A stretch of DNA of 64,000 bases from Rudanella lutea DSM 19387 (GCF_000383955.1 NZ_KB913013.1:5227694-5291693), one strand, 5' to 3'. Shown: positions 17,280 to 25,703, counted from the first letter of the stretch. The notes: generated from the letters alone by a model not told the origin. Numbers and translations are program-made.

Positions 17280-18362
17280 ATGCTCACTGATAAACTTGTT
17301 TTCCGTATTCACCGGCTTCTGGGACTTACCGCCGGTTTATTTATTCTGATGCTTACCCTCACGGGCTCGGTATTGGTGCTCGACAGTCAGGTGGACGGCT
17401 GGCTCAACCCCGGTGTCGTCACGGTGGCCCCTGGCGAGGCCCGGCCTGGCGAGGCCCGGCCTGGCGCGGCCCGCCAACCGGCCGATGTGCTGTTGGCCTC
17501 GGCCCGGCGGCAATACCCCTCGGCTACGTTGCTCAACATGCGCCTGTACGCTGGCGAACCCGACCGGGCTACCCGCGTTGAGCTGAAAGAAAAAGGGGAA
17601 CGGATTTGGGTGTACGTGAACCCGTACACAGGTGCAGTAACGGGCACCCGCGAACGCGAAAAGGCGTTTGTGCGCCGGATGCGCGAACTCCATGAGAGTC
17701 TGCTCTGGGAGCCTTACGGTGGCTACATCATGGGGTTGGTGGGCTTGTGCCTGCTGGGCTCGGTGCTAACGGGAGCCTGGTACTACCGCAAATCATTGTT
17801 GGGTGTATTTTCGATGGGGGTGCGCTGGAACAAATCGCGCCGGATTGTGTACGCTGATCTGCACAAATACCTCGGTGTAGTGGCCTTGCTATTTATGACC
17901 TGGATGGGGGCTACCGGGGTGTTTTTCCACTGGGAGCATCTTGAACGGTCGTTTGGCAACGGACCGCAGCGACCCAAAACCGAGGTAACACCGCCAACCA
18001 TCACCACGGTGGATGCGTATCTGACACGGAGCCAACAGGCGATTCCGCAACTGACGCCCGACCTCATCGCCTTTCCCGAAGCGCCCGACCGCCCGCTTGT
18101 GGTGCGCGGTAACACGCCCGAAAGCAACCGGATGCTGGGGCGGTTTACGGCCGCTGTGGAGTTTGATGCCCTCACAGGAGCCCAACAGAAGGTGTTTCGG
18201 GCCGAAGAAGCGGATGCCGAATACAAACTGGAACACGTTTTCGAAGAACTGCACTTCGGCCGGTTTGGTGGTCCGGTGACCCAGATTTTGTGGATTGTGA
18301 TGGCGTTGGCGACGGCCGTAGTGAGTGTAACGGGCCTGCTAATCTGGTGGGTCAAGCGCTGA
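17280..18362 (+). CDS. PepSY-associated transmembrane protein
   Basis: 360 residues. Helices at about 11-33 (LLGLTAGLFILMLTLTGSVLVL), 145-165, 200-220 and at the C-terminus, with PepSY-type periplasmic segments between (SATLLNMRLYAG, ERIWVYVNPYTGAVTG, AEYKLEHVFEELHFGRFGG). Such proteins occur with TonB receptors and in flavin- or iron-reducing systems, but no partner is next to it. I chose the ATG at 17280; a TTG at 17232 would add 16 residues. A three-fold 15-bp tandem repeat (17431-17475) encodes PGEAR-type units in the first periplasmic loop. Confidence 0.85.
   Translation: MLTDKLVFRIHRLLGLTAGLFILMLTLTGSVLVLDSQVDGWLNPGVVTVAPGEARPGEARPGAARQPADVLLASARRQYPSATLLNMRLYAGEPDRATRVELKEKGERIWVYVNPYTGAVTGTREREKAFVRRMRELHESLLWEPYGGYIMGLVGLCLLGSVLTGAWYYRKSLLGVFSMGVRWNKSRRIVYADLHKYLGVVALLFMTWMGATGVFFHWEHLERSFGNGPQRPKTEVTPPTITTVDAYLTRSQQAIPQLTPDLIAFPEAPDRPLVVRGNTPESNRMLGRFTAAVEFDALTGAQQKVFRAEEADAEYKLEHVFEELHFGRFGGPVTQILWIVMALATAVVSVTGLLIWWVKR
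17431..17475 (+). repeat. 15-bp tandem repeat, three units, within the PepSY gene
   Basis: Units begin at 17431, 17446 and 17461; the first two are identical and the third differs at two bases. They encode PGEAR, PGEAR and PGAAR. In-frame length change would be possible by slippage. Confidence 0.85.
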
Positions 18363-18466
18363 CGTATAGGGCCGTTCGCTCAGCTTTTTGGCCCTTACAG
18401 CCGGGAAAGTAGTTCGACTAATCGTACAAACAGCGGATTGTCCGCTTTTACGAAACGAACTGAAAG

Positions 18467-18700
18467 ATGAAAACTAAACAGTGGATGAGCGCACTGGCTC
18501 TTGCAGCATTGATGGTGACAACGCAGGTGGCCTGTGATTCGAAAACAGAAAACAAAGCCGAGGAAGTTCGGGACGAGCAGGAAGACCTGAACGAAGCCAG
18601 AGCTGAAGGTGACACCAGCGACATCAGAGAAGAACGGCAGGAGCTTGACTCGGCCAAAGCAGAGTATGACTCGGCCGTGAAAGACGCCCGAAACAATTAA
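18467..18700 (+). CDS. small charged lipoprotein
   Basis: 77 residues. The signal peptide ends in a lipobox-like TQVAC, so residue 23 would be lipidated. The remainder is a highly charged Glu/Arg/Asp/Lys helix (EVRDEQEDLNEARAEG, IREERQELDSAKAEY) likely to form a coiled coil. No family recognised. It is reminiscent of small envelope lipoproteins that tether or pack against other layers, but that is only an analogy. Own terminator follows at 18721. Confidence 0.75.
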   Translation: MKTKQWMSALALAALMVTTQVACDSKTENKAEEVRDEQEDLNEARAEGDTSDIREERQELDSAKAEYDSAVKDARNN

Positions 18701-18720
18701 TAGTCACCCCTGAATAGAGA

Positions 18721-18750
18721 AGGGCCGCCTGATGAGGGCGGCCCTTTTTT
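18721..18750 (+). terminator. intrinsic terminator after the small lipoprotein gene
   Basis: Stem AGGGCCGCC (18721-18729) with GGCGGCCCT (18737-18745), then a run of T. A classic rho-independent form. Confidence 0.92.
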
Positions 18751-18751
18751 T

Positions 18752-18888
18752 ACCACCCCCTGATCCCCTCCTTGAAATAAGGAGGTGGAATCATGAGTCA
18801 GTGTTGAATAACAAAAAGATACCTATAGTTTTTGTGATTGTTTGGTAAGCTACCCCCTCCTGTTTTCAGGAGGGGGCAAGGGGGTGGT
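18752..18888. repeat. CCCCCTCCTGA-type composite inverted repeat, copy 1
   Basis: Outer arms 18752-18771 and 18869-18888 pair imperfectly (ACCACCCCCTnnnCCCCTCC type). Two smaller hairpins sit inside (CCTCCTT-gaaat-AAGGAGG and CCCCTCCTG-tttt-CAGGAGGGG). Ends at the mogA stop codon. The same words form 56522-56660. Likely terminator for mogA and a dispersed repeat. Confidence 0.65.
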
Positions 18889-19422
18889 TTAACCCTTCGG
18901 CCGGAAAACAGGCATCACTGTCTCGTCGGTGGTCAGGAAGGGGCCGCCGATCAGGTCAATGCAGTAAGGGATGGCCGGAAACACCACCGACAGACATTGC
19001 TCAATAGCGCGGGGCCGACCGGGTAGGTTGAGCAACAGGGTTTTGCCCCGGATACCCGCCGTTTGGCGCGACAAAATGGCCGTCGGAACGTATTTGAGGC
19101 TTTCCTGGCGCATCAGCTCGCCGAAACCGGGCAGCATTTTGTGGCAAACGGCTTCGGTGGCTTCGGGCGTCACGTCGCGGGGGGCCGGGCCTGTGCCGCC
19201 AGTAGTTACAATCAGGCAGCATTCCTGTACGTCGGCCATTTCGATAAACGCGGCAGAAAGCTGATCCTGCTCGTCGGGGATAACCCGGTAAACCGGTTCC
19301 CAGGCGCAGGTGAGGTATTGGTTGAGCAAATCGACCACGGCTTTGCCCGGAATGTCTTCGTAGACACCGGCACTGGCGCGGTCCGATACATTGATAATGC
19401 CAATTCGAATAGGAGGGGTCAT
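18889..19422 (-). CDS. mog: molybdopterin adenylyltransferase-like protein
   Basis: 177 residues, about the family's length. MogA/MoaB fold: IRIGIINVSDRASAGVYED at the start, and the molybdopterin-binding TTGGTGPAPRDVTPEAT at 73-89. MogA adenylates molybdopterin before molybdate insertion. Other moa/moe genes are absent from this window. I cannot exclude a MoaB paralogue. A short 9-bp gap separates it from the GDPD-like gene upstream on the same strand, so the two may share a transcript. Confidence 0.88.
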   Translation of the reverse strand: MTPPIRIGIINVSDRASAGVYEDIPGKAVVDLLNQYLTCAWEPVYRVIPDEQDQLSAAFIEMADVQECCLIVTTGGTGPAPRDVTPEATEAVCHKMLPGFGELMRQESLKYVPTAILSRQTAGIRGKTLLLNLPGRPRAIEQCLSVVFPAIPYCIDLIGGPFLTTDETVMPVFRPKG

Positions 19423-19431
19423 AGCGTCTGA

Positions 19432-20199
19432 TTACAGCGATTTGCGGCACTCGGCCACTTTGTCGGTATTGAGAACGTCAACGCCCAGTTTGCGGAGTTG
19501 TTTCCAGGCGTTTGGGTTGTCGGGCGTGGCCCAGAACCGGATCATTTTGTTTTGGTCGTGCGCCCGCCGAATCATGCGTTTCAGTTTTTCGCGGTCAGCG
19601 TCGGGCAGGTCGCCGTTGCCGTCCCAGCGCGAATAATTGTAGAAACTATCGCTGATGAGCGCCACCCGCCGGACGGTTTCGTCATCGTAAATCTCGGTCG
19701 GCCGCCCGTCGAACTGCACAAACAGGGGGTAATCAATCATGCGTTCCACCTTGGGTCGGCTGCCGCTGATAATCACCTGAATCCCGTTGGGGTTCGAGAA
19801 GGGGTTAAAAATGTCGATGTTTTGCGCCAGCCGCGCTTGCAATACCGGCCAGATATCATCGAATTTGTCTTTGAGGTCAATAACGAGCGCGGGCCGGTAC
19901 GTCCGGTCGGAGCTGATACGCCCCCCGTTCTGGGCAAACAGCCGCACAATCGGGTTCAGGTAAAGCGAGTCGAGCGTACGGGCCGGGTTTATGTCTTTCC
20001 GGTCGTGGGCAACCATCAGCTTGCCATCTACCAGCCAGATATCAGCCTCGATAAAGTCGGCCCGGTTTTCGAGGGCGGCCATGAGCGGAACCGGTTTTTC
20101 GTAGTCGTTATGGGCGTGGATTTTTACGGAACCCGACCGCTGCGCCCATATCGTGGGCGAAATGCACAACAGCAGACACCAGAAAAGGAGAGTCTTCAT
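19432..20199 (-). CDS. secreted glycerophosphodiester phosphodiesterase / PI-PLC-like protein
   Basis: 255 residues. Signal peptide ends at IWAQ. The TIM-barrel motifs of this superfamily are visible: HAHNDYEKP near the start, ADFIEADIWLVDGKLMVAHD (metal and catalytic residues), LVIDLKDKF, and a terminal VDVLNTDKV. The family hydrolyses phosphodiesters of deacylated phospholipids. Substrate here is not predictable. The start at 20199 is set by the signal peptide; the longer frame reads through an AT-rich repeat-like spacer. Confidence 0.82.
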   Translation of the reverse strand: MKTLLFWCLLLCISPTIWAQRSGSVKIHAHNDYEKPVPLMAALENRADFIEADIWLVDGKLMVAHDRKDINPARTLDSLYLNPIVRLFAQNGGRISSDRTYRPALVIDLKDKFDDIWPVLQARLAQNIDIFNPFSNPNGIQVIISGSRPKVERMIDYPLFVQFDGRPTEIYDDETVRRVALISDSFYNYSRWDGNGDLPDADREKLKRMIRRAHDQNKMIRFWATPDNPNAWKQLRKLGVDVLNTDKVAECRKSL

Positions 20200-20319
20200 G
20201 AACGGAATGTGGTTTAGCGTTTTCGGTTGATGGTTTTCAGTTTTCAGTGGATTGTGCATATCGGAGCCGCTTCGTATTTATTCACTCTTTCACTCATTAT
20301 ATGTAGAGTCAACTCGGTC
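20200..20319. other. spacer with repeat-like words between two minus genes
   Basis: Contains GTTTTCAGTTTTCAGTGG (about 20231-20250) and TTCACTCTTTCACTCATT (20279-20296), the latter matching one arm of the GAGTGAA hairpin family. I see no gene and no full hairpin. Confidence 0.4.
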
Positions 20320-20736
20320 TTAAAACTCCTCAAATTGCCCAATAGCCAGCCGAACAGCTTCTGGCAAGGGGGCGGGCTGGCGCGTAGCCGGGTCGGTGTT
20401 AACGTAGATGATCTCGCCCGTGACCAATGGTTGGCCCGCCCGGTCTATAGTTAAACGAAACGGAAGGCTGCTGTTGCCAAACCGGCTTACCCGGACGCCA
20501 ATACGCAGCTCGTCGTCGAAAAAAGCCGGTGCGAGATATTCCAGCGTAGCCTTGCGGACGTAAAAGGCCCCGCCAATGGTGGCCGGGTCGGTAAAACGCA
20601 TACCCAGGTTGCGGAAATACTCGGTAATGGCTACGTCGAAATAATTGAGGTAGTGCCCATTGAAAACAACCTGATAGGGGTCTACCTCAGACCAGCGTAC
20701 CCGAATCGGGTGGTGAAAGCGAAATTCGTCAGGCAT
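20320..20736 (-). CDS. hotdog-fold acyl-CoA thioesterase
   Basis: 138 residues, 4-hydroxybenzoyl-CoA thioesterase/YbgC type. The catalytic segment is VRWSEVDPYQVVFNGHYLNYFDVAITEYF, in which Asp in EVDPYQVVF is the expected active residue; the usual E..D..GH..N pattern is kept. Cytoplasmic; cleaves acyl-CoA thioesters, acyl group unknown. I chose the ATG at 20736 because it directly precedes the conserved domain and lies just downstream of a -7 element; the longer frame crosses it. Confidence 0.88.
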   Translation of the reverse strand: MPDEFRFHHPIRVRWSEVDPYQVVFNGHYLNYFDVAITEYFRNLGMRFTDPATIGGAFYVRKATLEYLAPAFFDDELRIGVRVSRFGNSSLPFRLTIDRAGQPLVTGEIIYVNTDPATRQPAPLPEAVRLAIGQFEEF

Positions 20737-20760
20737 GGTAAATTCGGTCAGCGGTGCCGT

Positions 20761-20768
20761 CAAAGATA
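20761..20768 (-). promoter_or_regulatory. promoter -7 element for the thioesterase gene
   Basis: CAAAGATA on the plus strand is TATCTTTG on the minus, 24 nt before the ATG at 20736. A mirror-image copy for the opposite gene lies at 20781-20788. Confidence 0.65.
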
Positions 20769-20780
20769 CGCCATGCTGTT

Positions 20781-20788
20781 TATCTTTG
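20781..20788 (+). promoter_or_regulatory. promoter -7 element almost touching the GH13-like start
   Basis: TATCTTTG, five bases before the ATG at 20794. If used, transcription would begin at or within a few bases of the start codon, giving a leaderless or nearly leaderless messenger. Confidence 0.5.
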
Positions 20789-20793
20789 TCTCT

Positions 20794-22752
20794 ATGCCAA
20801 CCTCTGTAGCTGATTTTCAAGCCGACTGGCAACAGCATTTTGCCGCCTACCTCGACCGGTTTCAGGCCGGTCAGCAGTCGTTTGTGCCGAAACTATTGCC
20901 GCAAACGGCGGTTCGTTTCTCGGTGTATCAAACGCTGGATATTCTGCACAAACGTTTGGGTAACGACATTCTGCGCCGGGCGCTTGATCCGGCCGAAACC
21001 ATTCCGAGCCCCGCCATTAGTGAGCCCGACGGAACCTGGCTCAAAAAAGCCAATATGGTAGGCGTAAACGTGCGTACGGTGGGTTCGTTCTGGAACGTGA
21101 TCAACTACGTACTTACGTTGCCGGCCTGCCACGATAGTATCCACCTGCTGCCCATCTGGGAGCCGGGCGTGGTGGGTAGTTTGTACGGCATGGTGAGCTG
21201 GCAGATAAACCCCGAGTTTTTCAGTGTCGATCTGGCCCGGTTTGTGCCCGCCCTCGACACCGTGGAGAAGCAGCTTAAAGTGGCTGTCAACCTGATTCAC
21301 GCGCTGGGCCGGACTGTCGGTATGGACGTGATTCCGCACACCGACCGCTTTTCCGAAATGGCTCTGGTGCACCCCAATCTGTTTGAGTGGGTACACCGCG
21401 AAGGCTACCGGCTCGTAAACCATACCGAAAGCGTGTACCGGCAGGTTGAAGAGGTGATCTGGCAGTTTCTGAAACTTAAAGGAGCCGCCGACGGCACACC
21501 GCTTTCGTTTACCAAAGAGGTTTTCTTCGCGCACAACATCCCGTTGCTTACCGATGAGCAGCGCCATTCGATTCTGTTTGGCCCGCCCGGCGACTACACG
21601 GGGCGGCTCATCCGGCGGCTCAAACTCATCAGTCACCTTACGGCGCAGGGTTACGAAACGCTGCCCATGACCATGGCTCCGCCGTACCGGGGGCTGCACA
21701 TTGTGCCCAACGATTTTGTGACCGACGAGTACGGCCAAATCTGGTATCAGTACGCCTTCAACCGGCCCGAGCCTATGTCGCGGGTATTTGGCCCGTTGGC
21801 ACGCTACAAGTTTCACCATAGCAAAGACGACAACCGCGACTGGGAACTCGACTTCGAACGGCCTAATCTGCCCGCCTGGAATTACCTCTGCGACCGATAC
21901 CTGACCTGCCAGCGGGCGTATAACTTCGATTTTATGCGGGGCGACATGGCCCACGTGCAGCTACGCCCCACGGGGGTACCCGCCGAACCCGATGCTTACT
22001 ACGATCCCCTGCGCGCCGTAAAGCATCACATTCAGAAGCAGGGCGTGCCGCATTTTGGTTTTTTTGCCGAGACGTTCCTGGCCCCGCCCAACACCATGGC
22101 TTACGGCAACGAACCCGACCACCTCGAAGCCATCGATGCCGACTCGACCCTGGGCGATCTGCAATCGTGCGTGGTGGGCTCGGTACTGTTTCAGAAACGA
22201 CTCAGCGATTACGACGAGTGGCTCCGCACCCGGCGGTTTGCCCCCAACTTTACGGTCATGACGGCCGATAAAGACGATCCCCGTTTCGACGAGTTTTACC
22301 GCACCGGCAACCTGTTCCGGTACTTTGTGGCCCTGTTTCTGACCGATATGCCCAGTTACGTATCGCTTGGGTTTGAGGTGCGTAATCTGCATCAGGAGCG
22401 CGGAGCCAATGAGGAATACACCAAGCTGTACGTATTTCAGATCAACGACGACGGTGAGGTAGACAAGGTGACGCACGGCCCGTATCGGTGGGGCGACAAT
22501 ATGGAGCAGTTTGAGGCCATCAGCCGGATTCGTCTGTTTGCCGAGCAAATCTGGAGTGAGATTGGCGGCAAGGCTGTGCGCTGGATTCTGGAGCCGGGTC
22601 GCGCCGATTACATCGCCTGGACCCACGCTGACGATCCGGCCTATGCCTTTGTAGCTGGCATGACAGCCCCCCCGCCCGACTCAATCCCCGGTATGCCGGC
22701 GGGCTACCTCACCTTCGAAGAAGAAAACTGCCGGGTGTACCGGTTGCGGTGA
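20794..22752 (+). CDS. GH13-like glycosidase (alpha-amylase superfamily)
   Basis: 652 residues, no signal peptide, so cytoplasmic. Barrel landmarks in order: HLLPIWEPGVVGSLYGMVSW, MDVIPHTDRFSEM (resembling amylase region I), FDFMRGDMAHV near 384 (region II-like Asp), FFAETFL near 427 (region III-like Glu), then SYVSLGFEVRN. The C-terminal part is beta-rich. The motifs deviate from textbook GH13, so substrate and even activity are uncertain. I chose the ATG at 20794 (MPTSVADF); an ATG at 20773 is possible but precedes the -7 element. Divergent from the thioesterase. Confidence 0.7.
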   Translation: MPTSVADFQADWQQHFAAYLDRFQAGQQSFVPKLLPQTAVRFSVYQTLDILHKRLGNDILRRALDPAETIPSPAISEPDGTWLKKANMVGVNVRTVGSFWNVINYVLTLPACHDSIHLLPIWEPGVVGSLYGMVSWQINPEFFSVDLARFVPALDTVEKQLKVAVNLIHALGRTVGMDVIPHTDRFSEMALVHPNLFEWVHREGYRLVNHTESVYRQVEEVIWQFLKLKGAADGTPLSFTKEVFFAHNIPLLTDEQRHSILFGPPGDYTGRLIRRLKLISHLTAQGYETLPMTMAPPYRGLHIVPNDFVTDEYGQIWYQYAFNRPEPMSRVFGPLARYKFHHSKDDNRDWELDFERPNLPAWNYLCDRYLTCQRAYNFDFMRGDMAHVQLRPTGVPAEPDAYYDPLRAVKHHIQKQGVPHFGFFAETFLAPPNTMAYGNEPDHLEAIDADSTLGDLQSCVVGSVLFQKRLSDYDEWLRTRRFAPNFTVMTADKDDPRFDEFYRTGNLFRYFVALFLTDMPSYVSLGFEVRNLHQERGANEEYTKLYVFQINDDGEVDKVTHGPYRWGDNMEQFEAISRIRLFAEQIWSEIGGKAVRWILEPGRADYIAWTHADDPAYAFVAGMTAPPPDSIPGMPAGYLTFEEENCRVYRLR

Positions 22753-22910
22753 GCGGGGGATTTTGTTCGTTAAACTCAACCAATCAAAACTCGTACGCCA
22801 TTTTTTTGCAACTTACCGGCAATCGGTCGGCTTCCTCAACCGGCGCCTGATCGACTCAATAAGTGGTTTGGTGATTGATTTAAAAACCGATTCTCAGAAA
22901 CGTCTTATAC

Positions 22911-23414
22911 ATGAACTTTCAGCTCACTTCTAACTCAGGCCGGGGCAACTTTACGATAACAGATCAGGAAGGAAAAGCCCTTTCAACCATCGCCTACGAA
23001 AGCTGGTTTTCCAGCACGGCTTCGGCTACTGTAGATGGGCGGGAGGTGGTCATTAAGTCGCGAAATATCTGGAGCTCTAATTTCGATGTATTCGTCGATG
23101 GCGTGGATCGGGGCGATATTACCTTCAACTGGAAAGGGCATATCATCATCAAACTGACCGGCGAAACGGGCGCAACCCAAACGGTTCGATTGCGCATGAA
23201 GGGCTTTTGGAATTACCATTTTGTGCTCGAAAATGAGCAGGAAACGATTCTTATGGAACTCCGCCCGACGTTTAAATGGCAAAAAATGAATTACAATTAC
23301 GACGTTCACTTTGCGCAGGATACCGTTTCGTCGTTTGATCGGGCATTGTTGCTAATCATCTGCGGCTACGGGGCCAATCTGTACATGACCATGATGGCGG
23401 GTGCTGCAGCTTAA
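22911..23414 (+). CDS. hypothetical protein, possibly LURP-one/tubby-like fold
   Basis: 167 residues, mostly alternating beta strands (FTITDQEGKALSTIAYESWF, ATVDGREVVIKSRNIWSSNFDVFVDG, GDITFNWKGHIIIKL, FWNYHFVLENEQETILMEL) and one hydrophobic C-terminal helix (ALLLIICGYGANLYMTMMAG). The pattern recalls LURP-one-related/scramblase proteins, in which a C-terminal helix is buried in a barrel; this is a weak, shape-based guess. It ends 40 bp before the beta-lactamase gene on the same strand, so both may be co-transcribed. Confidence 0.7.
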   Translation: MNFQLTSNSGRGNFTITDQEGKALSTIAYESWFSSTASATVDGREVVIKSRNIWSSNFDVFVDGVDRGDITFNWKGHIIIKLTGETGATQTVRLRMKGFWNYHFVLENEQETILMELRPTFKWQKMNYNYDVHFAQDTVSSFDRALLLIICGYGANLYMTMMAGAAA

Positions 23415-23454
23415 ATCTCTCCTCCGTCAATCTCCCACCACCTCTAACCTGTTT

Positions 23455-24363
23455 ATGAAACAGTTATTCACCTTCGCCCTTCTGGTTTGGGTGGTGGTAG
23501 CTTGCCAGCCATCGGGCCGAAACACAGACCCGTTACGAACGGAAATTCAACGGATTGTAGCGGGCAAAAAGGCCGTGGTGGGCGTTTCCATTATTGCCAA
23601 CGATGGCAAAGACACGCTGTCGCTGAACGGAGATCGACGTTTACCGTTGCAGAGCGTATTCAAGTTGCATATTGGGTTGGCCGTGCTGGCGCAGGTCGAT
23701 AAGGGGCGGTTTACGCTGGACCAAACCGTGGAGGTTCGGAAAGACGACCTGCTGCCCGATTTATGGAGCCCACTCCGCGACGAGAACCCGAACGGGGGAC
23801 TTTTCTCCATCGCCAAGCTCATTCAGTATGCGGTTTCTCAGAGCGATAATGTGGCATGCGACGTGTTGATCCGGTTGCTGGGTTCGCCCAAAGCCGTAGA
23901 AACGTACATCAAAGAAAATGGCGTTGAGGAGATTGCCATCCGGTTTGCCGAGAAAGAAATGCAGGCCGAGTGGGACAATATGTTTCAGAACTGGACCACG
24001 CCCAAAGCCGCAAGCAAGACACTGCAAACGTTTTATGATCCCGAGGGTAAGCGGCTCTCCAAACGTAGTTACGACTTCATTTGGCAGACCCTCCGCGAAA
24101 CGAATACGGGTGTGAACCGGCTGAAAGGCCGCTTGCCTGCCGGTACCGTGGTAGCGCATAAAACGGGCTCGTCGGGTACCAACAAAGCAGGCCTGACGGC
24201 CGCTACCAACGACATTGGCTTGTTATTTCTGCCCAATGGTGAGCCCGTGATCATCAGCGTTTTCGTGGCCGACTCGCAGGAGAACGAGGCCACGAACGAG
24301 AAGCTCATTGCCGACATTGCCAAAGCTACCTACGACTTTTACACGACCCCGGCGAAGGAGTAG
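23455..24363 (+). CDS. class A beta-lactamase, lipoprotein, subclass A2 type
   Basis: 302 residues. It opens with a signal peptide and lipobox VVAC (Cys17). Active-site motifs: S67-V-F-K70 (nucleophile serine and lysine), S130-D131-N132, a glutamate region AEKEMQ with E166, and K236-T237-G238. Such enzymes hydrolyse beta-lactams in the periplasm. The spacing and divergence from TEM/SHV resemble the CfxA/PER/CIA group of Bacteroidota. The start was chosen at the ATG opening the signal peptide (23455). Substrate range cannot be read from sequence. No regulator is adjacent. Confidence 0.92.
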   Translation: MKQLFTFALLVWVVVACQPSGRNTDPLRTEIQRIVAGKKAVVGVSIIANDGKDTLSLNGDRRLPLQSVFKLHIGLAVLAQVDKGRFTLDQTVEVRKDDLLPDLWSPLRDENPNGGLFSIAKLIQYAVSQSDNVACDVLIRLLGSPKAVETYIKENGVEEIAIRFAEKEMQAEWDNMFQNWTTPKAASKTLQTFYDPEGKRLSKRSYDFIWQTLRETNTGVNRLKGRLPAGTVVAHKTGSSGTNKAGLTAATNDIGLLFLPNGEPVIISVFVADSQENEATNEKLIADIAKATYDFYTTPAKE

Positions 24364-24540
24364 TCGGGTTGGAGTGGTGACTCTACCTCAAGAATGGCTT
24401 TTTATATCGGTGTGAACTATTCTATCGTTTGGGTTGTGGGTATGAACAAGATCCCCCAATTGAGTTTTCAAATTCAGGCGGTACTTCGTGCACAATAATC
24501 CGAAGCCAGCTGCCCTTGAGGGAACGTAAGAAACCTTCTT

Positions 24541-25581
24541 ATGAAAAGTGACTTTCTGGGCGGTAACCTGCGTGATGGCCTGAACTTTGTATCGAAACTG
24601 ACTCCCCGGCGGGTGGCCAATGCGCTCAAAGTACTGGCCAGTTACTACCGGTCGCGGCAGACGGGCCGGGCCGAAGCGTGGGGATTACCCATGTCAATTT
24701 CGTTTGAACCGACAACCTCCTGTAACCTGCGTTGCCCGGAATGCCCCAGTGGCCTACGCTCTTTCACCCGGCCCACGGGTATGCTCGGTGAGGAGCTGTA
24801 CAAACGCACCATCGACGAGCTGCACGAAACCCTGCTTTACCTCATTTTTTACTTTCAGGGCGAACCCTACCTGCATCCGCAGTTTCTGGAACTGGTGCGC
24901 TACGCGGCCGACCGCAACATTTACACCGCCACCAGCACCAACGCCCATTACCTGACCGAGGCCAACGCCCGCAAAACGGTGGAGTCGGGTCTCGACCGGC
25001 TCATTATCAGCATCGACGGAACCACGCAGGAGGTGTATCAGCAGTACCGGGTGGGAGGTAAGCTCCAGAAGGTAATTGAAGGTACCCGGCAGATCGTCCG
25101 CTGGAAAAAAGAACTTAAGTCGCGCACGCCCCATATCGTGTTTCAGTTTCTGGTGGTGCGGCCCAACGAGCATCAGATTGCCGAGGTGCGGCAGTTGGCC
25201 CGTGAGCTGGGCGTGGATGAGGTTGCCTTGAAAACGGCCCAAATCTATGATTACGAGCACGGCAACGAGCTCATTCCAACTCTCGACCAATACAGCCGTT
25301 ATGCCCCGCAACCCGACGGAACCTACCGGATCAAGAGCGGTATGGACAACCACTGCTGGAAAATGTGGCATTCGTGCGTCATCACCTGGGACGGGCTGGT
25401 GGTGCCGTGCTGTTTCGATAAGGATGCCCACCACCGGCTGGGCGATTTGCAGCAGCAATCGTTTCGGGCGCTCTGGCAAGGCCCCGCCTATGCCGACTTC
25501 CGGCAAACACTCCTCCGCTCGCGCTCCGAGATCGAGATGTGTAAAAACTGCACCGAAGGCACCAAGGTGTGGGCCGACTAA
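24541..25581 (+). CDS. radical SAM/SPASM domain protein
   Basis: 346 residues. The radical SAM cluster is C61-x3-C65-x2-C68 in the segment TTSCNLRCPECPSG. The partial barrel contains YFQGEPYLHP and LDRLIISIDGTTQEVY. The C-terminal SPASM region has cysteines 272, 279, 290, 291, 334 and 337, suited to auxiliary iron-sulfur clusters. SPASM enzymes modify peptides or sugars; no precursor peptide gene is visible nearby, so the target is unknown. The SPASM domain leans toward a modifying enzyme, but the substrate cannot be named. Confidence 0.9.
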   Translation: MKSDFLGGNLRDGLNFVSKLTPRRVANALKVLASYYRSRQTGRAEAWGLPMSISFEPTTSCNLRCPECPSGLRSFTRPTGMLGEELYKRTIDELHETLLYLIFYFQGEPYLHPQFLELVRYAADRNIYTATSTNAHYLTEANARKTVESGLDRLIISIDGTTQEVYQQYRVGGKLQKVIEGTRQIVRWKKELKSRTPHIVFQFLVVRPNEHQIAEVRQLARELGVDEVALKTAQIYDYEHGNELIPTLDQYSRYAPQPDGTYRIKSGMDNHCWKMWHSCVITWDGLVVPCCFDKDAHHRLGDLQQQSFRALWQGPAYADFRQTLLRSRSEIEMCKNCTEGTKVWAD

Positions 25582-25585
25582 AAGA

Positions 25586-25703
25586 AGTTTACAGTTTAGG
25601 GTTTAACGTTTACAGTTATGCCTAAAAGTGGGTTTGCGTGCAAAAAACGGGCATAGCTTGGCCGGTTTTTGCACTGAAAACTGTAAACTGCAAACCGTAA
25701 ACT
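25586..25703. repeat. GTTTACAG-type modular inverted repeat
   Basis: The left arm 25586-25617 reads as GTTTACA/GTTTAGG/GTTTAAC/GTTTACA words; the right arm 25679-25703 is complementary but one 7-nt word shorter. An inner hairpin (GTGCAAAAA with TTTTTGCAC) fills the loop. It starts five bases after the radical SAM stop and ends nine bases before the alpha-E start. Confidence 0.7.

Noticed and set aside
23401-23454. Upstream start for the beta-lactamase
   Set aside because: It would add 18 residues before the signal peptide and overlap the previous gene.
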